The translations under genes and the position numbers were made by a program. The notes beneath the pieces were generated by a model. It was not told the origin of the DNA. It saw nothing but the letters and a program-made list of their open reading frames with translations, and ran no database searches. Below are positions 24,242 through 32,678 of a DNA stretch of 64,000 nucleotides, piece by piece. How positions within the stretch are numbered: the first letter of the stretch is position 1; every line of letters starts with the position of its first letter. The DNA lies in assembly GCA_023431385.1 (NCBI GenBank), contig JAEYWA010000153.1, positions 1 to 64,000 on the forward strand, read 5' to 3'. The stretch is from Bacillota bacterium. GTDB lineage: Bacteria; Bacillota; Clostridia; Acetivibrionales; DSM-1351.

Positions 24242-26107
24242 CTATTCTATATTTACCCCCGCCATCTTCATTAGGAAAATGGCATTCCTTGTGTCGGATA
24301 CTCCTTTTCTCAGCTTATAATCAAAATGTATTGTATTATCCCGGTAATATTCTTTAAAGTGGTAATTTCTGATACGTCCCCCGCTATCCTTTTCCATATC
24401 CGCAAGCTCCAGATCATGGGTTGAAACCATTCCCCAGGCACCCTTTCTGTCCAGTTGGCTTATCAGCATCTTTGCCCCTGTATGCCTGTCGGCAGAATTT
24501 GTACCTTTAAAAATTTCATCCAACAGGAAGAAAACCTTTTCCTCCCTATCAACTGCTTCAACTATCATTTTCACTCTGAGGAGTTCAGCATAAAAGGAGG
24601 ATACACTCTGACCCAGGTTATCGCTGGTTCTCATACAGGCATATACCTTCATGATTGGGCAGCTGAAAGTTTTGGCACATACCGGCAGCCCGATATAAGA
24701 TAATATAAGGCTCAGTCCCACAGTTCGCAGAAACGTGCTTTTACCCGACATATTTGAGCCGGTGATGAGAAGTATCGGCTGCCCCCGGTCTATGCTGATA
24801 TCATTACACTTTCTGCTTTCAGCCAGCAAGGGGTGCCCCAGCTCTTCAGCGGCAATTCCAATCTTCATATCCTCCGAAACTTTTGGCATAACAAAATCCG
24901 GATTATCATGGCACATAACTGATAAACTGCTCAGTGCTTCGACTTCACCGATAACTGAAAACCATTTTTCCACAGACTTTCCGCTTACACTTTTCCACTT
25001 TTCCAGAGCCACCATGCAGTGAAAATCCCAAAAGGTAGCTATGTTTACAACAGTATGCAGAAAATTATACCTGTTGGCTATTAGTTCCCAGAGCTTTGAC
25101 AGCTTTTCGATTTGTTTCCAGGCAGGTGTTCCAGAAGTTCCAATAAGTTCATCCTTTAAATTATTTATATAGGAGCTTTCAAACTTTTCAGCTTCAAATC
25201 GCTTAAGGACTGAACTGTATACTTTAAGAGTGTTAGCGTACTTCTCCACAAGTTCAAAGCTTCTGTTTCTATAGTTTATTTTATATCCTAGCATGAGAAA
25301 CTGTATAACAAAACCCGCAATAGGCAAATATAGCGAAATTACTCCAAATATGGACAGTACAAGCAGAAGTAATGTGGTTATGGGTAGTGCGGTAATAAGA
25401 AACTTAAACCAGGGGGATGTATACAGGCGACTTTCCTCTTTAGCCCAAATAAATACGTCATCAAGTTTGTCTATTGTGTCCAGTAGTGATTTTATACGCT
25501 TCCTGCCCTGAGTCTCCGCATCAGCCAAAGTAATATTCTTATTTGACATCAGTACATTGGAATATAACCTGTGTCTGAAAGTCAACTTACCGGCCAGCTC
25601 TTTTACGGCCTCCTGTCTTGCCATAATATCCTCTGTTTTAATCAAAGGCTGTAAAAACATATTGGCTAGGCTCTGCCTCCCTGAAAAGGTTGTGGTCATA
25701 TTTATCATCTGAAATAGTGAACCTTTTCCGAAAAGGTCAAGGTCGTAGGTGTAATTGTGATCACGATTTTCAAACTCTTCACCGGTATCTGAAAAGGAGG
25801 TCCAATTTCCGGCGGCCCTTTTAAGGCAGAGAGTATTTATCTGCAGCATGGCCTGAGAATAGTTTCTACTTTTAATAAGCCTGTTATGAATTATTGATAA
25901 ATAAACAAATCCCGCAATAAACAAAATAAGAGCCGTCAACATTAAAATAAACTGCTGTAATATATAGAAAGTTATTGCCAGTGCTGCACCGGCAAAAAAT
26001 ACTAAAAGCTTATAATTACCTATAACACTGCTTTTATGTGTATATATATCAGATTTCTTTTTGTAGGCATCAACTCTCCTCTGATACTTCCTTTCAGGCG
26101 TATACAT
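24242..26107 (-). CDS. Membrane-anchored MutS-like ATPase
   Basis: The 621-residue protein has two hydrophobic regions in its N-terminal half (about 30-72 and 230-275, each long enough for a hairpin of two membrane segments) and a C-terminal MutS-type ABC ATPase domain with Walker A ITGSNMSGKST, Walker B FFLLDEIFKGTNS and the His switch STHDLELA. A lever/clamp-like helical region lies between (about 290-380). The mismatch-recognition domain of MutS and the Smr domain of MutS2 are missing. Such MutS-related membrane proteins are widespread in Firmicutes with no settled role. It follows the TraB-family gene by 13 bases and ends at a strong terminator, so the two form an operon. Confidence 0.88.
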   Translation of the reverse strand: MYTPERKYQRRVDAYKKKSDIYTHKSSVIGNYKLLVFFAGAALAITFYILQQFILMLTALILFIAGFVYLSIIHNRLIKSRNYSQAMLQINTLCLKRAAGNWTSFSDTGEEFENRDHNYTYDLDLFGKGSLFQMINMTTTFSGRQSLANMFLQPLIKTEDIMARQEAVKELAGKLTFRHRLYSNVLMSNKNITLADAETQGRKRIKSLLDTIDKLDDVFIWAKEESRLYTSPWFKFLITALPITTLLLLVLSIFGVISLYLPIAGFVIQFLMLGYKINYRNRSFELVEKYANTLKVYSSVLKRFEAEKFESSYINNLKDELIGTSGTPAWKQIEKLSKLWELIANRYNFLHTVVNIATFWDFHCMVALEKWKSVSGKSVEKWFSVIGEVEALSSLSVMCHDNPDFVMPKVSEDMKIGIAAEELGHPLLAESRKCNDISIDRGQPILLITGSNMSGKSTFLRTVGLSLILSYIGLPVCAKTFSCPIMKVYACMRTSDNLGQSVSSFYAELLRVKMIVEAVDREEKVFFLLDEIFKGTNSADRHTGAKMLISQLDRKGAWGMVSTHDLELADMEKDSGGRIRNYHFKEYYRDNTIHFDYKLRKGVSDTRNAIFLMKMAGVNIE

Positions 26108-26120
26108 AAGAACCTCCGTA

Positions 26121-27368
26121 CTAAAGCAGATTTTTTATAATATCGGTGCCGGCTACAAAGGTTCCGATAGACGCTCCGATATTTGACATTATCACTACTG
26201 CCAGTGTTTTTAAGAAACGGTTTCTGAATATACCCTTGATGCTCAATATATCAGTCTGTATATTCTGAACATCCTGTACGGTAGGTTTTTTTACTGTGGC
26301 CTCCACCAGCCCCGCAAACCAGCCACAAGCCAACAACGGATGCAGAGCCGTAATGGGGGCGACCACAAGGGAAGTCAGAATACTCAGTGGATGTCCCAGC
26401 GTCAGAGCGGTAAATAAGGCTGCCAGCAGTCCGGTCCATAAAACCCAGGTAGATAGCTGATTTAGTCCTGTTTGAATATTCATAAAAAAAGAGTATATAA
26501 AAAGGCCTGTAATAATAGCAGGAATAATCCATACTGCTGCCTTTGACAATTTTGTTTTCGGCGGAATGGTAGATATCCTGTCCATATCCTGACTTTTAAA
26601 TATCTCCTTTTTGACACCCGGAACATGAGCACCGCCCAGAACAGCCACTACCTTTTTACCGGGAGCATTTTTAATTTTTGCAGCAAGATATTGATCCCTC
26701 TCATTTATAAGTACTTCTCCAATAGCCGGAAACTGTTTCTTCAAGCCCGAAATTGCCGACTCAAGCATATCCTCCTTCAGGAGATCCTGTAAATCCTGAT
26801 CTGAGATTTCAGTTTCTTCTCCAAACGAAAAAATTAAACTGAATAATAGCTTGGATTTTTCCAAAAAGCCTAGTGTACGCCATATACGGAGAAAGGTAGT
26901 TTGAATACTTCTATCGGCAAGAACCAGCTTTGCATCGACGGCCTTTGCTGAATTTATCGCCTCGGTCATTTCAACACCTACATTGGTATCAAGCTTTTTG
27001 GCAATTTTTTTTTGATAGGCGTTGAGAATTAGATTTGCTATCAGAAAACCAACTTTTTTCTCTTTTACAACCTTAACGATATCGGTATTCTCCCAGTTTT
27101 TAGGGTTCTGCATACTCTCATACCGCTGTTCATCAAGCTCCACACAGACGCTGTCGGGGTTTTCTTCATTTATTACCTGCTTGACCAGCTCTGCGCTCTC
27201 CTTTGATACATGGGCAGTTCCTACAAGAATTAACTCTTTATCTTCATAGATTATTTTCGTCACGTTGTCTCTATTCATATTATTATCTGTTTTCATACTA
27301 CTATCTGTATTCATACTACTATCTGTATTCATATTACTATCTGTATTCATATTATTATCTGTTTTCAT
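26121..27368 (-). CDS. TraB-family membrane protein with hexapeptide-repeat N-terminus
   Basis: The 415-residue protein has a TraB/PrgY-type domain: GTAHVSKESAE near residue 45, VELDEQRYESM, and AVLGGAHVPGV, with the histidines and acids thought to form a metallopeptidase-like site. About four hydrophobic segments occupy the C-terminal third. In Enterococcus TraB/PrgY reduces pheromone activity; the chromosomal clostridial role is unknown. The N-terminus is five tandem copies of a hexapeptide (M-[NK]-T-D-[NS]-[NS]). ATG 27368 has GGAG 5 bases upstream; each 18-base repeat supplies another in-frame ATG. It is co-transcribed with the MutS-like gene. Confidence 0.85.
   Translation of the reverse strand: MKTDNNMNTDSNMNTDSSMNTDSSMKTDNNMNRDNVTKIIYEDKELILVGTAHVSKESAELVKQVINEENPDSVCVELDEQRYESMQNPKNWENTDIVKVVKEKKVGFLIANLILNAYQKKIAKKLDTNVGVEMTEAINSAKAVDAKLVLADRSIQTTFLRIWRTLGFLEKSKLLFSLIFSFGEETEISDQDLQDLLKEDMLESAISGLKKQFPAIGEVLINERDQYLAAKIKNAPGKKVVAVLGGAHVPGVKKEIFKSQDMDRISTIPPKTKLSKAAVWIIPAIITGLFIYSFFMNIQTGLNQLSTWVLWTGLLAALFTALTLGHPLSILTSLVVAPITALHPLLACGWFAGLVEATVKKPTVQDVQNIQTDILSIKGIFRNRFLKTLAVVIMSNIGASIGTFVAGTDIIKNLL
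27279..27368 (-). repeat. 18-base tandem repeat, five units, at the start of the TraB-like gene
   Basis: Five direct copies of an 18-base unit (on the minus strand of the form ATGAAxACAGATAxTAxT) encode the N-terminal hexapeptide repeats. Copies differ at a few positions. A partial sixth copy continues to about 27264. Confidence 0.9.
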
Positions 27369-27528
27369 ACTATCTCCATTTCCACTTTGACATATATTAT
27401 ACATTTGTATTTTAAGTATTACTTTTTCTTCCAAAACCCGAAACAGCATTTTTATGATAAAATCAGTTTGGTGGACCACCCTGAATGAAGAAACATATTT
27501 AAGTAATTTTGCATAACATCAATAAACG

Positions 27529-27561
27529 ATAGGTATACAAGTATAACCACAGTATACCTAT
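27529..27561. repeat. Inverted repeat ATAGGTATAC/GTATACCTAT
   Basis: Perfect ten-base arms at 27529-27538 and 27552-27561 around a 13-base loop. It lies in the 375-base gap 27369-27743 between the MerR gene's 3' end and the TraB-like gene (both minus strand). It may be an operator or a weak terminator without a T tract. ACTCACCTG, part of the TetR half-site, occurs at 27582-27590 without a second arm. I see nothing else in this gap. Confidence 0.5.
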
Positions 27562-27743
27562 ATGGTCATTCTTAGTCAAGGACTCACCTGTTAATATATG
27601 GAATCCGAGAAGGATTTTCATAACAATTAGTAGGTAATTAAAATGCACTAAATTGTCTCGAGACTGACAGCTTAGCGCATTTAATAATTTGGTACATATA
27701 CTAATCTATTACATAAGATTGAATTTATACATTCAATATAATG

Positions 27744-28295
27744 TCACAGATCTATTTGATGCATATCTGAGTAATTACGAAAAAACTCACTCATTTTTTC
27801 TGCTTCATCCTCAGGAATACCTAAAGCGAGCAATAATTTCCTATGCTGTTCAGGAGAGTTAAGTTCAAAATCAACATGCCACTTTATCGCTTGTTCTTCG
27901 GACATTCCAACGGAACTTAAAACCACTCGCCAAGCTTGTTGATCAATATTTACAAAAGTCCTGAACAGACTTACGTTACACAAAATGTTGACAATAATAT
28001 TTTGCTTTGCTTTAATCAAACTTAATTCTTTATTCAGGTCATCCAAGCGACCCATGAGAATGGATACAAAACTATTTTTGGAGGCAGAGATAAGCTTGTC
28101 AATCTCTTTCAGTGGTACTCCTACCTCCTTATATAATGTTATTTTTTTTAATTTTTCAATATCAGCATCATCATAAATTCTATAACTTGCAGCACTTCTT
28201 ACTGATGGGGTTAATAGCCCGATAGAATCATAGTACAGCAGGGTTGTTCTTGATAAATTAAACATTTTTGCGACTTTCCCAACAGAATACCCCAT
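27744..28295 (-). CDS. MerR-family regulator
   Basis: The 183-residue protein has an N-terminal MerR winged helix (GYSVGKVAKMFNLSRTTLLYYDSIGLLTPS, YRIYDDADIEKLKKI), a linking dimer helix (about 80-110) and a C-terminal domain of about 75 residues that resembles the helical part of TipAS-type regulators but is short. Members of this type sense drugs or small ligands. ATG 28295 has GGGGGA 4 bases upstream. The MFS efflux gene upstream on the same strand has a MerR-style promoter with a long spacer, so it is the likely target. A cognate promoter, TTGACC-17-TATATT, lies at 28325-28353. Confidence 0.85.
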   Translation of the reverse strand: MGYSVGKVAKMFNLSRTTLLYYDSIGLLTPSVRSAASYRIYDDADIEKLKKITLYKEVGVPLKEIDKLISASKNSFVSILMGRLDDLNKELSLIKAKQNIIVNILCNVSLFRTFVNIDQQAWRVVLSSVGMSEEQAIKWHVDFELNSPEQHRKLLLALGIPEDEAEKMSEFFRNYSDMHQIDL

Positions 28296-28324
28296 ATAAT
28301 CCCCCATTAATACGCTTTAATACT

Positions 28325-28353
28325 AATATAACTAAAGAACTGGCATGGGTCAA
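28325..28353 (-). promoter_or_regulatory. Promoter of the MerR gene
   Basis: On the minus strand TTGACC (28353-28348), 17 bases, TATATT (28330-28325), about 30 bases before the start codon. Confidence 0.55.
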
Positions 28354-28443
28354 ACAATTATATACAAATCTCATACTAATTTGAATAAAGTTTGCCAGCT
28401 ACAAGTGTATCCACCATCCACTATTGAAGCCAAATACCTTGTG

Positions 28444-29682
28444 TCACTCTATAATCAATTGTTTTATTTCCTTTTTGATATTTCCCTTACTATATAAAAT
28501 ACATAAAAACGTGACTAGAGGAAAGATTGTAATTCCAATAGCTGTTGTAAGGTAAGCAAACCTAATATAATCAAGCATAAAGCCAACTACTGCAACTGCC
28601 AGTGGCATAGAACAATTTCCAAGAAAATTTACAATCGACCAAACTCTTCCGGACATGCTTTCTTCAATATTTTTTTGCAGAATAACCTGAAAGCATGTTG
28701 CAGCAAACATGATGACGGAACTATAAAGTAAAAATACAAACAAGTACGGTACAACACTCATAACTTTAGCGGTAAACAGTACACCAAGCAGGATATATAT
28801 TCCCCCTATGATGTAAAGACTGGTGAATAAAACCTTATCCTCCCTATTATTAATATTAACTATATTTAGCAGTATGGATGCTGCTAATGCACCGACTTCA
28901 AAAAATGTTTGAATATATCCCATGTTCTGCGCACCATTTCCCCGGAGCTTTATTGATAAAGCTGGTATAACTACATCAATGGCTCCGACAAAGAAATGCC
29001 CCACAGCTACAACTATCACTACTGCTAATAAGGACTTTTTCTTGAAGATATATTTATATCCGTCAGAAAACTTATTTTGAACTTTATTTTCTTTTTTAGC
29101 TACACTCGGGATATTTATTTTTGTTGTCAAAATAGTTGCAAGAAAAAATGAAATTGTATTGAATATAAAGATAAAAATATATCCTATGTTTGCAACCATA
29201 ACACCCGCAAGTAATGGACCTATAATTGTTACCGAAGCCGTAATAAGCTGCATTCTGGCGTTAGCCTTTGCCAAACGATCCTTTTTAACAATCTGAGGAA
29301 GCACTGAAAATACCGTCGGACTAAAAAAAGCTGAACATACCGAGAGTATTATTTGCGAAAAGATAATGATTGGTAATGTAAGTGCATCAATAGAGAATAA
29401 TAATGTAACAGCTGCAATTACCAGCCCTCTTATGATGTCAGTGATGATTAATATAGCTTTCCTGCTATGTCTGTCAATAAATCCACCCAATAAAAAACCC
29501 GTTATGATTGAGGATAGCATCGGGAATAGAATTACCGTGCCCATAGCTGTGGTAGACTTCGTTGTGTTTAATACTAAATATGCAAGTGCAAACGAATAAA
29601 ACTTATCTCCCAATTGTGAAATTGTCTGTCCAAACAATAAATAGAAAAAATTAAAATTAACCTTATCAGTTAGTAGTTTCAT
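28444..29682 (-). CDS. MFS efflux transporter (MFS_3 type)
   Basis: The 412-residue protein has about 12 membrane segments and major-facilitator features (FYSFALAYLVLNTT, then GGFIDRHSRKAIL for the loop between segments 2 and 3). The type matches enterobactin/macrolide exporter-like MFS_3 proteins. The substrate is unknown; the MerR partner suggests a toxic compound. ATG 29682 is chosen; a TTG at 29691 is in frame. Its promoter at 29716-29746 has the 19-base spacer typical of MerR-activated promoters. Confidence 0.85.
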   Translation of the reverse strand: MKLLTDKVNFNFFYLLFGQTISQLGDKFYSFALAYLVLNTTKSTTAMGTVILFPMLSSIITGFLLGGFIDRHSRKAILIITDIIRGLVIAAVTLLFSIDALTLPIIIFSQIILSVCSAFFSPTVFSVLPQIVKKDRLAKANARMQLITASVTIIGPLLAGVMVANIGYIFIFIFNTISFFLATILTTKINIPSVAKKENKVQNKFSDGYKYIFKKKSLLAVVIVVAVGHFFVGAIDVVIPALSIKLRGNGAQNMGYIQTFFEVGALAASILLNIVNINNREDKVLFTSLYIIGGIYILLGVLFTAKVMSVVPYLFVFLLYSSVIMFAATCFQVILQKNIEESMSGRVWSIVNFLGNCSMPLAVAVVGFMLDYIRFAYLTTAIGITIFPLVTFLCILYSKGNIKKEIKQLIIE

Positions 29683-29715
29683 ATTTCTCAATCCTTATGT
29701 TATTTATTTATCTAA

Positions 29716-29746
29716 AGCTTAAACTATAAAGCTATAGACAGGTCAA
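29716..29746 (-). promoter_or_regulatory. MerR-type promoter of the MFS gene
   Basis: On the minus strand TTGACC (29746-29741), a 19-base spacer, TAAGCT (29721-29716). Inside the spacer CTATA and TATAG (29724-29728 and 29733-29737) form a dyad. Overlong spacers with a central dyad are the hallmark of promoters activated by MerR proteins. Confidence 0.5.
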
Positions 29747-29920
29747 CAATAAAATAGTATGGAATATCCTTCACTCATTTTTTCTTATACAAATATCCCA
29801 ATAGTTTTATTGTCTAGGATAACTTTACATAGGATAACTTTTACAAATGTCTTATGCACCTTTATACGTGTGCGGTCCAATACTCCTTATTGAACAAAAA
29901 TTTATACTTTCCTACACAAT

Positions 29921-29960
29921 AAAAAAAGTGACCAGTACCTTTTACGGTTCTGACCACTTT
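29921..29960 (-). terminator. Intrinsic terminator after the inositol monophosphatase gene
   Basis: On the minus strand AAAGTG pairs with CACTTT (outer stem 29925-29930 with 29955-29960), with further pairs inside, followed by a run of T (29927-29921). It ends the acyl-CoA ligase/monophosphatase operon. The rest of the 352-base gap 29683-30034 shows only the MFS promoter. Confidence 0.85.
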
Positions 29961-30034
29961 CAATACATTTTCTCTATTCAGTTAAACTCATTTTGCGTGT
30001 TTTGTGTGTTCAGTACACTGGTGTCAACTTTCTA

Positions 30035-30820
30035 CTAATTATTTATTGTCTCAAATAGCTCCTTGTGTATGTGTCCATTTGTCGCTATAGCCGAATCCTT
30101 ATGTAAATAGCTGAGTTTTTCACCTTTCCAGTCTGTAATTAAGCCTCCGGCCTCTTCAAGAATTACTGATGCACCTGCATAATCCCATGGCTGTAGCTCC
30201 AATTCATAAAAGCCGTCCATACGTCCTGCCGCAACGTTACAGATATCCAGAGCAGCACAGCCTGACCGTCTTACATCCCTGCACAGCATGAAGACACTTT
30301 TAGTTACTCTGAAGGTCTCGTCGGCCTTATCCTTATCATATGGTGAGGTTCCAAAGGTAATAAGACTTTCTCCCAGGGATTCATTTAATGTAACACTAAT
30401 AGGGTTCCCGTTGACAAAGGCCCCCTTTCCCTTCTGGGCTGTAAACAATTCCTTCAGGTAAGGATTATAGACAATCCCGGCATAGGGCTTCCCATCAACG
30501 GCAAGTCCCAGTGCAATACATGAATATTTATAGCCGTACATAAGATTTGTAGTCCCGTCAACAGGATCTAATATCCAGGTGTACTTACCAAACGAAAAAT
30601 CATTGTCCTTTGTTTCTTCGGCAATTATGTTGCTTTCAGGAAGTATTTCCTTTAACCCTGTAATAATAATTTCCTGTACCTTCAGGTCAATCTCAGTAAC
30701 AAAATTAGCGTCTCCTCTTTTTGTCATAACCTTTTTGTCCTCCATATCGGACAAAAGAAGTACACTAACTTCTAGGACAAGGTTAACGGCTTTGTTAATT
30801 GCTGCGTCTAAATAAGTCAT
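30035..30820 (-). CDS. suhB: Inositol monophosphatase family protein
   Basis: The 261-residue protein has the family's metal-binding motifs: Glu in IIAEETKD, WILDPVDGTTNLMYG and WDYAGASVILEEAGG. It hydrolyses inositol phosphate or a related sugar or nucleotide phosphate (SuhB/CysQ/FBPase superfamily) in a Mg-dependent reaction. The substrate cannot be told from sequence. The ATG overlaps the stop of the upstream acyl-CoA ligase gene as ATGA, so the two are coupled. The symbol is given by family only. Confidence 0.88.
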   Translation of the reverse strand: MTYLDAAINKAVNLVLEVSVLLLSDMEDKKVMTKRGDANFVTEIDLKVQEIIITGLKEILPESNIIAEETKDNDFSFGKYTWILDPVDGTTNLMYGYKYSCIALGLAVDGKPYAGIVYNPYLKELFTAQKGKGAFVNGNPISVTLNESLGESLITFGTSPYDKDKADETFRVTKSVFMLCRDVRRSGCAALDICNVAAGRMDGFYELELQPWDYAGASVILEEAGGLITDWKGEKLSYLHKDSAIATNGHIHKELFETINN

Positions 30821-32532
30821 TTATTTTTTAACTCCTGATATCTTTTTATCTTTTTAGTAGTTGTTTTTTCAAATTCGGTATCACGTAGTGTAAATTCCTT
30901 TACATATTTATAAGTAACCAACTCCTTGTTAACTCTCTTAACTTCAGAACTGATTAATGAATTTACATCCATTTGTTCAATAATACCGTTTTTGGTATCT
31001 TCGTCAATTTTCTCTCTGTCGGGAACAATCTGAGCGCATACTACTACATCATCCTTCCCGTCCGTTCCGTATACCAGAGATTCTTTAATATATTCACTCC
31101 TGTTGAGCAAAGTTTCAATTTCTTCAGGATAAACATTCTTACCATTCTTGGTGACAATAACATTTTTTAACCTGCCGGTAATGTGGACAAAACCGTCGTT
31201 GTCCATATAACCCATGTCACCGGTATAGAACCAGCCCTCTCTTATGGCTGCCTCGGTGGCTTCCTGGTTTTCATAATAACCGGCCATAACACTTGGGCCC
31301 TTTACCTTGATTTCTCCAATACCTTCGTTGTTGGGATTGTCAATCACAACCTGTAGACCGGGTAGCGGAAGACCAGCTGCATCATCCTTAAACCAGCAAT
31401 CCCTGTTAAGAGCTACAATAGGAGCACATTCGGTAAGACCGTAACCCTGAACAAGTTTAATTCCTATTTCACGGAAGCCTTTTGCTACCTCAGGGTCAAT
31501 AGCAGCAGCTCCGCTGATAAACAGTCTCAAATGTCCGCCAAGGGCGTCATGGATTTCAGCAAACAATTTTCTGCGTATATCCATCCCGAAAACTCCTGCA
31601 ATTTTGCTTAATCTGATTCCCAGCTTAAGTTTCTTTGGCCCTCCAGGCTTTTTAGCCACCTGATTCATGAGCTGCTTATAAATAGATTCAAATACCAGAG
31701 GAACCCCGTTCATTACTGTACAACCCGATTCTCTCAGGTTTTTTACTATATGACGCAACCCCTCGCAAAATGCTACTGTGCATCCCCTGTACATCTGGCA
31801 TAAAAAACCACAGGTACATTCATAGGTATGGTGCATTGGTAAAACAGATAAAAACACATCTTTCTCATCTATATATAGCATGGAGCACATAGCCATAAGA
31901 TTTTCTGCAATATTTCTGTGGGAAAGCATAACTGCCTTGGATTTATCGGTAGTACCCGAAGTAAACAACAGGATATCCATAGCTTCATTGTCTATTACCG
32001 CGTCGAGATATTCCCTGTTTCCTTTAGCCACAAGTTCCTTTCCCTTATTCATCAACTTACTATACGATAGCTGATCACCGGAATCTTCCTCTAAATCCAT
32101 ATTGATAAAATACTTGCAACAGGTTATATTTTTTAGAATGTTCTCTATGTTCTTGGAAACTGCCCCTGAAAAAATTATTGCGTCTGCACTGCTTCGTAGT
32201 AAGCAATTTTCAATTTCATTCTGTGGAAGTTCCTTATCCAGAGGAACTATGACACCCGTTCCATTGCAGACAGAAAGATAGGAGGTTGCCCACTCATACC
32301 TGTTTTCACCGATCAGAGCAATTTTTTTACCTTTCAGGTTAAGACTCAATAGAGCTGTTCCTAGAGCATCAATATCTTCTTTAAACTTTTTATAGGACAC
32401 CTGAACATAATCGCCGCCGGTTCTAGGCTTAACAAGAAAAGCAGCTTTGTCTGCATATATCCTGGCACTTTGTTCAATCATATCCTTAAGATTAGAAATC
32501 TTCCTTACTTCATATAACGGTTTGTTTTTCAT
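30817..32532 (-). CDS. Long-chain acyl-CoA synthetase-like AMP-forming ligase
   Basis: The 571-residue protein is an ANL-family adenylating enzyme with the phosphate-binding loop LLFTSGTTDKSKAVMLSH, the A5-like motif YGLTECAPIV, YTGDMG and the hinge/lysine region GRLKNVIVTKNGKNVYPEEIE, ending with KKIKRYQ, whose Lys is near the catalytic site. It should activate a fatty or other carboxylic acid as acyl-AMP and acyl-CoA. ATG 32532 is chosen because GGAGGG lies 8 bases upstream. It is coupled to the monophosphatase gene; a shared lipid pathway is possible. Confidence 0.9.
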   Translation of the reverse strand: MKNKPLYEVRKISNLKDMIEQSARIYADKAAFLVKPRTGGDYVQVSYKKFKEDIDALGTALLSLNLKGKKIALIGENRYEWATSYLSVCNGTGVIVPLDKELPQNEIENCLLRSSADAIIFSGAVSKNIENILKNITCCKYFINMDLEEDSGDQLSYSKLMNKGKELVAKGNREYLDAVIDNEAMDILLFTSGTTDKSKAVMLSHRNIAENLMAMCSMLYIDEKDVFLSVLPMHHTYECTCGFLCQMYRGCTVAFCEGLRHIVKNLRESGCTVMNGVPLVFESIYKQLMNQVAKKPGGPKKLKLGIRLSKIAGVFGMDIRRKLFAEIHDALGGHLRLFISGAAAIDPEVAKGFREIGIKLVQGYGLTECAPIVALNRDCWFKDDAAGLPLPGLQVVIDNPNNEGIGEIKVKGPSVMAGYYENQEATEAAIREGWFYTGDMGYMDNDGFVHITGRLKNVIVTKNGKNVYPEEIETLLNRSEYIKESLVYGTDGKDDVVVCAQIVPDREKIDEDTKNGIIEQMDVNSLISSEVKRVNKELVTYKYVKEFTLRDTEFEKTTTKKIKRYQELKNK

Positions 32533-32678
32533 GGGTGATACCCTCCGATAAGAATATATCCTTAACAATTTTTCGTAAACATTGTATCACATTAAGCCCT
32601 AACTTAACAGTAAAATTAATTAAGTATGGTCGTAACCTCATTGACACAAACATCTCAGGTTTTGGTAATTCAATTTAT

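Noticed and set aside
27264..27368. CRISPR-like array
   Set aside because: The repeats are directly adjacent 18-base coding units without spacers and in frame with the TraB-like gene.
27570..27600. Third TetR operator (ACTCACCTG) before the TraB-like gene
   Set aside because: Only one half-site is present and the other arm does not match, so it may be chance.
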